NCBI GenBank assembly: GCA_946409545.1
Contig: CAMJWT010000004.1
Coordinates: 1-64,000, forward strand
Source: RUG12783 sp946409545
GTDB taxonomy: Bacteria; Bacillota_I; Bacilli_A; RF39; UBA660
Direction: 5' to 3'
Length of the DNA stretch: 64,000 nt
Notes under the pieces: generated by a model
The model's input: the letters and a program-made list of their open reading frames with translations, nothing else
Told to the model about the DNA's origin: nothing
Database searches by the model: none
Part shown: positions 1 to 8,739 of the stretch, piece by piece
How positions within the stretch are numbered: position 1 is the first letter of the stretch
How the letters are laid out: the number at the start of each line of letters is the position of its first letter
Made by a program: the position numbers and the translations under genes

Positions 1-197
1 TCAATTGGTCGATCTTCTCTATTATCATTAAAATAATCACTACCTGCGATTTTTAAAGTATCTTCCATTGATACATAATAATTTTTTTCGGCATTATCTC
101 TTATATTATTAACAGTAAAAACACCTATTCCTATTAATAATCCTAGAATTACTAAAACTGCCAACATTTCTACTAGTGTGAAACCTTTATTTTTCAT
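1..197 (-). CDS. Type IV pilin-like / pseudopilin protein, C-terminus cut by window edge
   Basis: Only the first 65 codons lie in the window. The protein opens with a short basic leader (MKNK) followed by GFTLVEM, the prepilin peptidase cleavage and N-methylation motif with the conserved Glu at +5. About 20 hydrophobic residues follow (AVLVILGLLIGIGVFTV), the N-terminal helix that packs pilins into a filament. A GGTGAT ribosome binding site lies just upstream of the ATG. The family covers ComGC-like competence pseudopilins and other type II/IV filament subunits; the missing C-terminal part decides which. It is separated from the GltD-like gene by a hairpin terminator, so it is not simply in that operon. 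The pilin class is certain from the motif; the role is not. Confidence 0.85.
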   Translation of the reverse strand, partial: MKNKGFTLVEMLAVLVILGLLIGIGVFTVNNIRDNAEKNYYVSMEDTLKIAGSDYFNDNREDRPI

Positions 198-226
198 ACT
201 ATCACCTATTATTAATTATATTATAA

Positions 227-252
227 AAAAAAGACTATTTCTAGTCTTTTTT
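227..252 (-). terminator. Rho-independent terminator of the GltD-like gene
   Basis: AAAGACTA pairs with TAGTCTTT around a 4-nt loop, followed on the minus strand by a T-run. The stop codon of the GltD-like gene (TAG) sits inside the stem. The T-run is directly followed by TATAAT-like sequence ahead of the pilin gene. Confidence 0.8.
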
Positions 253-1479
253 AAGTATGTCATTAATTATTTGTTTAGCAGCATCTATACCACTTTTTGA
301 GGCAAAAGCAACTGTTTGATTAGTCTTAATAATATCACCACCAGCATATACTTTAGAATTACTTGTATGATACATATGATCAGTAACAATATAACCATCA
401 TCATCTAATTCTACACCAATCTTATTTGTTAAATTATAAGGTTTTGAACCAATACATAATAATAGATAATCACAAGGAATTAAATAATTAGTATCAGGTA
501 TATTAACAACACTTGGTCTACCAAATCCTGTGCTTAATAAATCTGTTTTCACTACTTCAAGTGAATTAACTTTTTCATCACCATTAATTTTAACAATATT
601 CGTTTGAAAAAGAAAATTGATATTATCTTCTTTAGCACCTTTAACTTCTTCTTTAGAAGCTGGCATCAAGTATTCATTTCTTCGATAAACAACAGTGACA
701 TCAGCATTATAATTCCTTTTAACAGTTCTTGCTACGTCCATGGCAACATTACCACCACCATAAACAATTACTTTTTTATTATTAAAATCATAATCTAGTT
801 TTTTTTCTAATAATTCATTACCACCAATAACACCATTTAAATTAGCGCCCTCAACATCTAATTCTTTAGATTCATTAGCACCTATACCAATATATATAGC
901 ATCAAAACCATTTAAGTCATCTAAAGATAAATTATCTCCTAAAATCATATTATATTTAACATCAACACCCATATTTAATAGACGATCTATTGTTTTATCA
1001 AGAACCTTTTTATCAAGTCTAAAATCAGGAATACTATGTCTCATAATTCCCCCTAAGGAATCATATTTTTCATATATTGTTACCTTTATTCCACTTTGCC
1101 TTAAACGATACGCACAAGATAAACTTGATGGCCCACTTCCAATAATAGCTACATGATAATTTTTTTCTTCTTCCCTTTTGATGTTCCAATTATTTTCAAG
1201 AGCCATATCACCAACATAAGCTTCCAATTTTCCAATACTTACAGGTTCACCTTTCATTCCTCTAATGCACTTACCTTCACATTGATTACTATGTGGACAA
1301 ATTCTTCCACATATACTAGATAAATATGTTGTTTCTATTAAAATATTAAAAGCTTCTTCTATTTTATCTTCTTTCATCATTTTAATAAAATCCGTAATAT
1401 TATTATTAAGAGGACAGCCACTCATACATGGTTTATTAACACAACTTAAACAATAATTTGCTAAATCTTTATAATTCAT
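241..1479 (-). CDS. GltD-like NAD(P)-dependent FAD/iron-sulfur oxidoreductase
   Basis: Homologous to the glutamate synthase small subunit (beta chain) and related flavoproteins that pass electrons from NAD(P)H through FAD and 4Fe-4S clusters. The N-terminus has the Cys-rich Fer4_20 domain (CLSCVNKPCMSGCP near residue 15, CGRICPHSNQCEGKC near 60). An FAD dinucleotide-binding motif follows (IIGSGPSSLSCAYRL, near 115), then an NAD(P) motif (VYGGGNVAMDVAR, near 245), and the conserved AGGDI near the C-terminus. At 412 aa it has the usual length of a stand-alone subunit. An ATG exists 12 nt upstream, but only the ATG at 1479 has a spaced Shine-Dalgarno (GGGTGA), so I start there. No large GltB subunit is in the window, so the electron acceptor is unknown; it need not be glutamate synthase. 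Confidence 0.85.
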   Translation of the reverse strand: MNYKDLANYCLSCVNKPCMSGCPLNNNITDFIKMMKEDKIEEAFNILIETTYLSSICGRICPHSNQCEGKCIRGMKGEPVSIGKLEAYVGDMALENNWNIKREEEKNYHVAIIGSGPSSLSCAYRLRQSGIKVTIYEKYDSLGGIMRHSIPDFRLDKKVLDKTIDRLLNMGVDVKYNMILGDNLSLDDLNGFDAIYIGIGANESKELDVEGANLNGVIGGNELLEKKLDYDFNNKKVIVYGGGNVAMDVARTVKRNYNADVTVVYRRNEYLMPASKEEVKGAKEDNINFLFQTNIVKINGDEKVNSLEVVKTDLLSTGFGRPSVVNIPDTNYLIPCDYLLLCIGSKPYNLTNKIGVELDDDGYIVTDHMYHTSNSKVYAGGDIIKTNQTVAFASKSGIDAAKQIINDILKKD

Positions 1480-1502
1480 ATTTTCACCCATAATAAAAGT
1501 AT

Positions 1503-1508
1503 ATTATA
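1503..1508 (-). promoter_or_regulatory. -10 box of the GltD-like gene
   Basis: TATAAT on the minus strand, directly following the T-tract of the esaB terminator. Initiation about 7 nt downstream would give a leader of roughly 17 nt, which fits the ATG at 1479 and not the upstream ATG at 1491. No good -35 is visible. Confidence 0.4.
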
Positions 1509-1510
1509 AA

Positions 1511-1534
1511 AAAAAGACTATTACTAGTCTTTTT
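1511..1534 (-). terminator. Terminator of essC-esaB
   Basis: AAAAGACTA / TAGTCTTTT stem with a 4-nt loop and a T-run on the minus strand, 2 nt after the esaB stop codon. It closes the two-gene essC-esaB unit. Confidence 0.8.
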
Positions 1535-1535
1535 C

Positions 1536-1790
1536 TTATAATAATATCAATTTCGAATTGTTCCTAATATCCGTATTTCTTATTAAGGAATTCACATCAT
1601 ATGCTTCTCCAGTCTCTGCATTATAGAATAGATAATCACCATCCATATTAAAAGCATGACCAGATAAATCAAATAATGATTTTTTTACTAAAGCAATTAC
1701 ATTATGAACTCTTCTATTAACAGGAATAAAGATATCAAATGATTTTTCAAGAGATGGAACATTAATCGTTACTAGAACTTTATTATTCAT
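1536..1790 (-). CDS. esaB: EsaB/YukD-like ubiquitin-fold protein of type VII secretion
   Basis: An 84-aa cytosolic protein of the YukD/EsaB family. These are small ubiquitin-fold proteins of Firmicute type VII (T7SSb) secretion systems, which regulate or help assemble the EssC machine. The recognisable parts are the first beta strands (KVLVTINVPSLEKSFDIFIP), the helix NVIALVKKSL, which matches the IALV-SL helix of EsaB, and the closing strand NNSKLILL. It overlaps the end of essC and has no promoter of its own. A GTG and three consecutive in-frame ATGs lie at the front. The AGGTG ribosome binding site, inside the essC end, is best spaced (6 nt) for the last ATG at 1790. Family assignment rests on the fold pattern plus the essC neighbour. 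Confidence 0.8.
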   Translation of the reverse strand: MNNKVLVTINVPSLEKSFDIFIPVNRRVHNVIALVKKSLFDLSGHAFNMDGDYLFYNAETGEAYDVNSLIRNTDIRNNSKLILL

Positions 1791-4700
1791 CATCATCACC
1801 TACTGGTTCATCAGTTACTAAGTTAACAAGACTTGTCTTAGTATTCTTAACAACAACACCATATCCCTTAGGAACTTCATTATTCGTTTTCTTAAAGCCA
1901 ATATTCGTCTTAATTGCTGTTTGATCAGCAACACCATTGTAAACCCAAATACCATAGTTATTATCAACAGCAGCTTTATACCATTTTTCATATTCATTTT
2001 TCTTGAAGCCATCAGGTTGATCGACAAAAATGAAATTAAATGTTTGCATATCTTTGATCTTCTCTAGATAATCAGTTAATAGTGTCTTATTGTCTGGAGA
2101 AATACGAAGTAATAACTTAGTAAATCCAAATAAAATAATTACCATTGACTTATTATTAATAATTCCTTTATTGGAATAACCATCTGCAACATATTGATCA
2201 TATTGCATCTTAATTGCATCCATAATTTTCTTTAGGTATTCATCAATGTTCTCTTTGATATAAGAAACATTAGAGTCATATGTACTCTCTAAATTATTAT
2301 CACCATCGAATAAAACAACATTCGTATTAGGAACTTTACTTAATACCTTAGTAAATGATTTAACGAAATTAACAGAATTTTCAATTTCCGATGCAGAAAC
2401 TAAAGTTACTAAATTATCTTTAATATTAAAGTATTCAGGCTCAATTGTTTCTTTACTAATTCCAACTGGTACCATTGATAAGTTCTTTATATAAGGTACA
2501 ACGTCTTCGACAAGAACATTTCTTGGAACTACTGGAACTTTTGGAGCTCTAACTTGATATTTACTATTTAATTCCTCTTTTAATTTTTCAATTTTATCTA
2601 AGTAATCATCATCTTTATAAGCACGAGCTGTTTGGAATTCAAATAAACCATCACTCATTCTTATTAATCCTCTACCAAAGATAGCAGATGGATAAAGTTT
2701 TCTTGTATTACCAACGATAATTGAATAATCATCTTGATCATTAAATTGTAAAACAATATCGGAACGGAAGTTTTGACGTAATTTATATCTCATACCATTA
2801 GTTGTATTAATTGTAGGTACTAAGATAATACCATATTTAACACAATCACGAGTAATTTGATTAATACGATCATCATAATCAAAACTATCTTGGAAAGCAT
2901 CATAGTTATTAATAACTAGTACAATATATGGAACCGTCTTTCCACTTCTCTTACAATATGCTTGATAATCACCATTATAGTTAACAAATAATTTCTTTCT
3001 TTTAGCAATTTCGGTTTCAATTAATCTAAATAAATTATTTATTTTTTCTTCATCATTTGGCATTACAACATCACCAACATGTGGGAAATTTCTAAAACTT
3101 CCTAATGTTCCTGCACCAAAGTCAATTATATAAATATTAACTTCTTCAGGAGAATGGGTTGTCATAAGGGAATATATCATTGTTGAAACAAATGTTTCTT
3201 TACCTGAACCAGCAGATCCGTAAACACTTGTATTACCATCATTAGTTAAATTTAGGGTAACTAATCCTTGTCTTTGGTTATTAGGATCATCAAATTCACC
3301 AACAATTGGATTTAATATAAACTTCTCTGCAGTATATTCATATTTTTGAACTAAATTATCAACAAAAATTTCTGGTAAGATCTTTTCAAGCCATAATTGT
3401 TTTGTTGTAATATTATTTTCTTTACTAATTTGAATAATATATTTTAAAACATTACCAAGTTCTTCACCAAGTGATTCATGTTTTTCTTTAACTTCATCAT
3501 CACTAGTACTAATAACATTACCGATATTATCAATTACATTAATAGATTGATCAATCTTTTTTCTTATCTTTTCGGTTGGAACGTACTGTGCTCCACACCA
3601 AGCTGATTGTCCTAGGGCAAATAATTCGTTATAACCTACTTGTAAATAGAAACGACCTGCATTAGTAAGTAAGGCCGCATCAGGACGTTTAATCATTTCT
3701 GATGAATCACTCTTATCTTGAACTTTTAAGCAGACACGGAATCTTGTATTTGACCAAATTTGATCATTAACAACACCACTTGGTTTCTGCGTTGCAAGAA
3801 TTAAGTGAATACCTAATGAACGACCGATACGAGCAGCAGATATTAATTGATCCATGAATTCAGGCTGTTGACTTTTAAGTTCCGCAAACTCATCGGAAAT
3901 AATAAATAGATGTGGTACAGGTTCACTTACTTGACCTTCTTTAAAGAATTTTTGATATTTATAAATATCAACCGTACTTTCACCTAATTTATCACGAGCT
4001 TCATTAAAGATATGTTGTCTTCTTCTTAACTCTGATTGAATTGATGCAAGACTTCGGTTCATCTCAGCAACATCTAAGTTTGTAATTGTACCAGCTAGAT
4101 GTGGAAGACGAATACCTGTTTCACGGTTTTCAAAAGCACCAGCAAGGCCACCACCTTTATAGTCGATTAGAATGAAGTTAACATCTAATGGACTAAAGTT
4201 AATTGCCATTGATAAAATATACGTAATAATAAATTCTGATTTACCAGAACCAGTCATACCTGCGATTAATCCATGAGGTCCATGATATTTTTCATGTAAG
4301 TCAAGTTTTAATAAAGTACCTGATTTTTCTAAACCAACAGGAACAGATAAACTCTTTTGACTATTGTTCATCATCCATCTATTTAAAACATTTAATTGAT
4401 CAACTTTACCAACATTATACATTTGTAAGAAAGAAACACTTGTTGGTAATTGTTTTTCTTCATCATTAAATTCAATAGGTATATTTGATACTTTCTTGAT
4501 ACAAGCAGTAACATCAATACCATCTGGGAATTCTGCTTTAAATTCTTTTTGATGTCCTTGAGATATTTCACTTTCAAAAATACCAGATATTTCACGGTTA
4601 ATATTAATAAAGTTTTTACATTCAGATGGTAAATTTTGTAATTTATTACTCATTATTACTAATGAGAATCCATAATTAACTTCTTGTTTCAAAACGTCGT

Positions 4701-6399
4701 TTATGATTTCAATATCACGATACATATGATAATTATCTGTAATAATTAAGAAATAAGGTGGCGCTTGATAGAAATCTTTAAGACCTGACGCTTTACGATC
4801 TTGGAAGATTTTTTCCAAATACAATGATACTTCACGAACTTCATCTAAGTTGGTTGCATAAAATCTTGTTTGTTTAACATCATCAAAGATATATGGAATA
4901 TTATGAATATATTTCCAACGATATTCATTCTCGCTATCAGTTAATACAACAATTTTTAAGAATTCATAACTATGATATGCCATCATTTGGACTAATAAAC
5001 TCTTAAAAAATTCTACAGTATTTGCTGGATCACCAATAATACTTGTTATATATTTTTCAACTAATGAAATAACAATAGGAACATTAATTAATGTTTTATT
5101 ATCTTCAACTACAGAAATAACTTTAGCTTTCATTTCATCAGTTTCTTCAAGAGAAAAATGTTCTGGTGAATATTTAACATCCGCATAGATTGGAAGATTA
5201 CCAATACCTAAACGTAATGATAAGAAATCTCTTTGTTCAATGGAACGTTCCCATAAAGTTGTTCTTCTTCTTAAAATAATATTTTGACAATCTTTAACAG
5301 GAATATATTTATCTTTTAAAGTTTGACTTTGTTTTTGAATAATACTTAATATTTCAACTTTTTTATCATCTAAGTAACGAGAATATTTTTCAATTCTTTC
5401 TTTTTCACGTTTATTCTTTTTATGTTTTTCAACAAGTCGACTAATTAATGGCCAAATAAGGGTACTTAAAAACATAGCCCCAGCCATAACTAATGATGGA
5501 GCTGCTTTACTCCATGCATCAGCATCATTAGGATCTAATCTAGATAATGTTGAATACACTGTTACCATTGATGTTAATGACATTGTAAACATCGGACCTA
5601 AAGTCATTAATAAAGAATTATCATCTTCATTTTGTTTAGCGGGAGGATCTTCAATAACAACCTCCTCTTTCATAACATCTTCAATGAAACGTGGAGAACG
5701 ATAAAAATATTCTTCTTTAGAATATAAACTTCTATCTAACTCTTCTTCTTTTAAAACACTATTATCTAAGTTATAACTTACATTTTGTTTAAAACTTAAA
5801 ATTTGGGATACTACTTTAATATAATTATTAATGTTATTGATTAATAAGAAATTATTCATAACAATAATTTTAAGACCCGCTATAAAGATAACATCTCCAT
5901 AATTTAATGAAGCAGCTTGATCAATCTTTTTATCATTAACATAGACACCAAACTTACTATCATTATCAATAATTTGCCATAAACCATCTTGATAATATAA
6001 ATCAGCATGTTCATCATCCATTAAAGTATGACCATATAAAATATTACAATTGCTTGATTTACCGATTTTTAAACCACCATTGCTATTGATGTTATAAACT
6101 TTATAACTATCATCAATATTAGGAAGAGCATATAAGTAATAATAATTTTGTTCACTTTCATTTTTTATTACATAAAAGTTATAATCACTTAATAAAACTT
6201 CATCAAAAGTTCTTTCACCAGATACAACTTGCGTTTCATAATTACTTTTTAAAACCCATTTGCCATCTTTAGCTAATATATTTATTAAGTTTCTTTCATT
6301 TTCGAAACTATCAATATCTGTAATCCAAAAATTATTTTTAACAGTATCTGGTAGTCGATAACTATACAAACGATTATTTTTAATAAGTAGTACCTTCAT
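1783..6399 (-). CDS. essC: EssC-type FtsK/SpoIIIE ATPase of type VII secretion
   Basis: This 1538-aa protein is the membrane motor of T7SSb, slightly longer than the roughly 1480-1500 aa of Staphylococcus EssC and Bacillus YukBA. Domains in order: N-terminal FHA-like region (about residues 90-185), two membrane segments (about 265-330), then three FtsK/SpoIIIE modules. Module 1 has a good Walker A (GMTGSGKS, near 715) and Walker B (LFIISDEFAE, near 835). Module 2 keeps GSAGSGKE (near 1063), but its Walker B reads LVINNYD, lacking the acidic pair. Module 3 (near 1335) has no Walker A. Active first and degenerate later ATPases are normal for EssC. The ATG at 6399 has AGGGAG 8 nt away; a GTG at 6405 is too close to it. 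Only esaB accompanies it here: no EsaA, EssA, EssB or WXG100 gene is in the window. Confidence 0.93.
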   Translation of the reverse strand: MKVLLIKNNRLYSYRLPDTVKNNFWITDIDSFENERNLINILAKDGKWVLKSNYETQVVSGERTFDEVLLSDYNFYVIKNESEQNYYYLYALPNIDDSYKVYNINSNGGLKIGKSSNCNILYGHTLMDDEHADLYYQDGLWQIIDNDSKFGVYVNDKKIDQAASLNYGDVIFIAGLKIIVMNNFLLINNINNYIKVVSQILSFKQNVSYNLDNSVLKEEELDRSLYSKEEYFYRSPRFIEDVMKEEVVIEDPPAKQNEDDNSLLMTLGPMFTMSLTSMVTVYSTLSRLDPNDADAWSKAAPSLVMAGAMFLSTLIWPLISRLVEKHKKNKREKERIEKYSRYLDDKKVEILSIIQKQSQTLKDKYIPVKDCQNIILRRRTTLWERSIEQRDFLSLRLGIGNLPIYADVKYSPEHFSLEETDEMKAKVISVVEDNKTLINVPIVISLVEKYITSIIGDPANTVEFFKSLLVQMMAYHSYEFLKIVVLTDSENEYRWKYIHNIPYIFDDVKQTRFYATNLDEVREVSLYLEKIFQDRKASGLKDFYQAPPYFLIITDNYHMYRDIEIINDVLKQEVNYGFSLVIMSNKLQNLPSECKNFININREISGIFESEISQGHQKEFKAEFPDGIDVTACIKKVSNIPIEFNDEEKQLPTSVSFLQMYNVGKVDQLNVLNRWMMNNSQKSLSVPVGLEKSGTLLKLDLHEKYHGPHGLIAGMTGSGKSEFIITYILSMAINFSPLDVNFILIDYKGGGLAGAFENRETGIRLPHLAGTITNLDVAEMNRSLASIQSELRRRQHIFNEARDKLGESTVDIYKYQKFFKEGQVSEPVPHLFIISDEFAELKSQQPEFMDQLISAARIGRSLGIHLILATQKPSGVVNDQIWSNTRFRVCLKVQDKSDSSEMIKRPDAALLTNAGRFYLQVGYNELFALGQSAWCGAQYVPTEKIRKKIDQSINVIDNIGNVISTSDDEVKEKHESLGEELGNVLKYIIQISKENNITTKQLWLEKILPEIFVDNLVQKYEYTAEKFILNPIVGEFDDPNNQRQGLVTLNLTNDGNTSVYGSAGSGKETFVSTMIYSLMTTHSPEEVNIYIIDFGAGTLGSFRNFPHVGDVVMPNDEEKINNLFRLIETEIAKRKKLFVNYNGDYQAYCKRSGKTVPYIVLVINNYDAFQDSFDYDDRINQITRDCVKYGIILVPTINTTNGMRYKLRQNFRSDIVLQFNDQDDYSIIVGNTRKLYPSAIFGRGLIRMSDGLFEFQTARAYKDDDYLDKIEKLKEELNSKYQVRAPKVPVVPRNVLVEDVVPYIKNLSMVPVGISKETIEPEYFNIKDNLVTLVSASEIENSVNFVKSFTKVLSKVPNTNVVLFDGDNNLESTYDSNVSYIKENIDEYLKKIMDAIKMQYDQYVADGYSNKGIINNKSMVIILFGFTKLLLRISPDNKTLLTDYLEKIKDMQTFNFIFVDQPDGFKKNEYEKWYKAAVDNNYGIWVYNGVADQTAIKTNIGFKKTNNEVPKGYGVVVKNTKTSLVNLVTDEPVGDDDE

Positions 6400-6425
6400 A
6401 GACACAACTCCCTATTCTATAAAAT

Positions 6426-6454
6426 ATTGTATCATAAACCCTTATTGATATCAA
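6426..6454 (-). promoter_or_regulatory. Promoter of essC-esaB
   Basis: Minus strand TTGATA (6449-6454), 17-bp spacer, TGA-TACAAT (-10 at 6426-6431 with an extended TG). A strong sigma-A type match, placing the start of transcription about 20 nt before the essC ATG. Confidence 0.75.
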
Positions 6455-6465
6455 TTAATATTAAA

Positions 6466-6494
6466 TAAAAAAAGAAGATTATTTTTAATCTTCT
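6466..6494 (-). terminator. Terminator of topA
   Basis: AGAAGATTA / TAATCTTCT stem with a short A-rich loop, followed on the minus strand by seven Ts. The topA stop codon lies within the stem. Confidence 0.85.
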
Positions 6495-8662
6495 AATTTA
6501 TAATTACATTCACTGCAATATGTCCCATCTTCCTTGATAACCATGATACTACCACATTTTGGACATGGTGTAGAAACTGGCTTATCCCATAAGGCAACTT
6601 TACATTTTGGAAAGTTATTACAACCATAGAATGTTTTACCTTTTCTTGTGGTTTTTGTAACAATATTTCCATCACATTTAGGACATTTCATAATGACTTC
6701 TTCGTTCTTTTCTTCTTTTTCTTCTTTTTTTATATATTTACATTCAGGATAGTTAGAGCAAGCAACAAACTCACCATATCTTCCTTTTTTAATAACTAAA
6801 TCATTACCACAGTTTGGACATTTCTCTCCCGTTGTCTTTGCTTCTTCAGCTTCTTTTTCATCCTTTTTTACATATGTACAATCAGGATAATTAGAACAAG
6901 CGACAAATTCGCCATATTTTCCTTTACGAACAACTAAGTCACTACCACATTTTGGACATAATTCACCTGTTTTAGATGGACCTACTCTTTCCATTTTCAT
7001 GAATGCTTCATGAAGAGTTTTTTCGAAAATATCATAGAAAGCATGTAATACTTTTAAATTATCTAATTTACCATCAGCGATTTCATCAAGCTCAAGTTCC
7101 ATATTAGCTGTATACTTAACATTAATAATATTACTAAAGAATTCTTGTAGTTTATCAGTAACTGTAAAACCAATTTCCGTTGGATAGAATTTTTTATCTT
7201 CAACACCAACATATTCTCTTTCTCTTATTGTTGACATAATTGTTGCATAAGTACTAGGACGACCAATACCTAATGATTCAAGTTCCTGAATAAGTTTAGC
7301 TTCAGTATATCTACTTTTTGGTTTTGTGAAATGTTCTGATACTTTAATATCATCAGTATTTAATGTTTTAACATTTGATAAATCAGGCAAAATAGTATCA
7401 TTAGCATCTTCATATTTAGAATATACTTTTAAATATCCATCAAAAGTAATAACCGTTCCACTACTTTTAAATTGATAATTATTATTATCTAGATAAACAG
7501 TTGTAACAAGAGTTTTAGCATCAGCCATCAAGCTTGCTAGTGTACGATAATAAATTAAACTATATAATTTTAATTCATCTGGTGTTAAATAATTCTTTAA
7601 AGTATCGGGAGTTCTTCTAATACTTGTAGGTCTAATACCTTCATGGGCATCTTGTACATTTTCTGTTTTCTTACTTTTTTTAACATAACCAATATATTCT
7701 TCACCAAAAGTTTCTTTAATGTAACCAAATGTTGGCTTAGTAAATTCATCAGATAATCGAATAGAGTCGGTACGCATATAAGTAATTAAACCGGTATGCT
7801 CAGAACCAATATTAATACCTTCATATAACTTTTGTGCAAGACTCATCGTCTTCTTAGCATTAAAACCTAATTTTGTAGAAGCTTCTTGTTGTAGAGTACT
7901 TGTTGTAAAAGGAAATTTTGAACTTCTATTTTTATTCTTTTTATCAATCTTTATTAAGTTAAATTCATTTGATAAACTTTTTAATATTTCATTAGCAGTA
8001 TCTTTATCTTTAATTTCTAAATCTTTATTATTAAAGGCGTATAATTCACTATCCATATCATTGTAATCGTGAAATATTGCATTAATTTTATAATATGGTT
8101 CTTTAACAAAAGCAAGAATTTCTCTTTCTCTATCAACAACTAATTTTAAAGCAACACTTTGAACACGGCCTGCACTTTTACCACCAGTTTTATTTTGCAT
8201 TAATTTAGATAATCTAAAACCAATAATACGATCTAAGATTCTTCTTGTTTCTTGACTCTTAACTAAGTTATAATCAATCTTTCTAGGATTAGCTAATCCT
8301 TCAAGAACCTTCTCTTTTGTAATTTCATAGAATAGAACACGTTCATACTTATTTTCTTTAATACCCAAGGTATCAAATAAGTGCCATGAAATCGCTTCTC
8401 CTTCACGGTCGGGGTCGGTTGCAAGATATATTTTATCTGCATCTTTAACTAATTTTTTTAAATCAGATATTACTTTCTTTTTACCTGGCATTGGAATATA
8501 TGTTGGTGTAAAATCATGTTCAACATCAACACCTAATCCATATTTACCTGTTGTTGATAAGTCTCTAATATGACCTACACTACTAACAACTTTATAATTA
8601 TTACCTAAGAATTTTTCAATAGTTTTACTTTTTGCTGGAGACTCCACGATGACTAAATTCAT
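6485..8662 (-). CDS. topA: DNA topoisomerase I (type IA)
   Basis: Relaxes negative supercoils by transient single-strand cleavage. The N-terminal Toprim domain is clear (VIVESPAKSKTIEKFLG at the start, DPDREGEAISWH near 115). The catalytic tyrosine lies in GLITYMRTDSIR (near 295). The C-terminus carries four zinc-ribbon modules, the first three with CPKCG/CPNCG...CSNYPxC pattern and the last short (CPKCGSIMVI...YCSEC). At 725 aa it is slightly longer than Bacillus TopA. The start is fixed by GAGGTG upstream of ATG. It has its own promoter and terminator, so it is a single-gene unit. Confident from full-length motif conservation. Confidence 0.98.
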   Translation of the reverse strand: MNLVIVESPAKSKTIEKFLGNNYKVVSSVGHIRDLSTTGKYGLGVDVEHDFTPTYIPMPGKKKVISDLKKLVKDADKIYLATDPDREGEAISWHLFDTLGIKENKYERVLFYEITKEKVLEGLANPRKIDYNLVKSQETRRILDRIIGFRLSKLMQNKTGGKSAGRVQSVALKLVVDREREILAFVKEPYYKINAIFHDYNDMDSELYAFNNKDLEIKDKDTANEILKSLSNEFNLIKIDKKNKNRSSKFPFTTSTLQQEASTKLGFNAKKTMSLAQKLYEGINIGSEHTGLITYMRTDSIRLSDEFTKPTFGYIKETFGEEYIGYVKKSKKTENVQDAHEGIRPTSIRRTPDTLKNYLTPDELKLYSLIYYRTLASLMADAKTLVTTVYLDNNNYQFKSSGTVITFDGYLKVYSKYEDANDTILPDLSNVKTLNTDDIKVSEHFTKPKSRYTEAKLIQELESLGIGRPSTYATIMSTIREREYVGVEDKKFYPTEIGFTVTDKLQEFFSNIINVKYTANMELELDEIADGKLDNLKVLHAFYDIFEKTLHEAFMKMERVGPSKTGELCPKCGSDLVVRKGKYGEFVACSNYPDCTYVKKDEKEAEEAKTTGEKCPNCGNDLVIKKGRYGEFVACSNYPECKYIKKEEKEEKNEEVIMKCPKCDGNIVTKTTRKGKTFYGCNNFPKCKVALWDKPVSTPCPKCGSIMVIKEDGTYCSECNYKLED

Positions 8663-8681
8663 ATAAACACCTCAAAATAAC

Positions 8682-8709
8682 TTATACAAGTGATTTAATT
8701 TTTTGTCAA
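8682..8709 (-). promoter_or_regulatory. Promoter of topA
   Basis: Minus strand TTGACA (8704-8709), 16-bp spacer, TATAAG (8682-8687). The -35 begins one base after the T-run of the upstream PBP terminator. Confidence 0.7.
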
Positions 8710-8710
8710 G

Positions 8711-8738
8711 AAAAAAGATATTCGTTTTCACAAATACC
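8711..8738 (-). terminator. Terminator of the PBP gene
   Basis: Nine-pair stem (GGTATTTGT with ACGAATATC, including two G-T pairs) capped by a GAAA tetraloop and followed by six Ts on the minus strand. Confidence 0.8.
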
Positions 8739-8739
8739 T

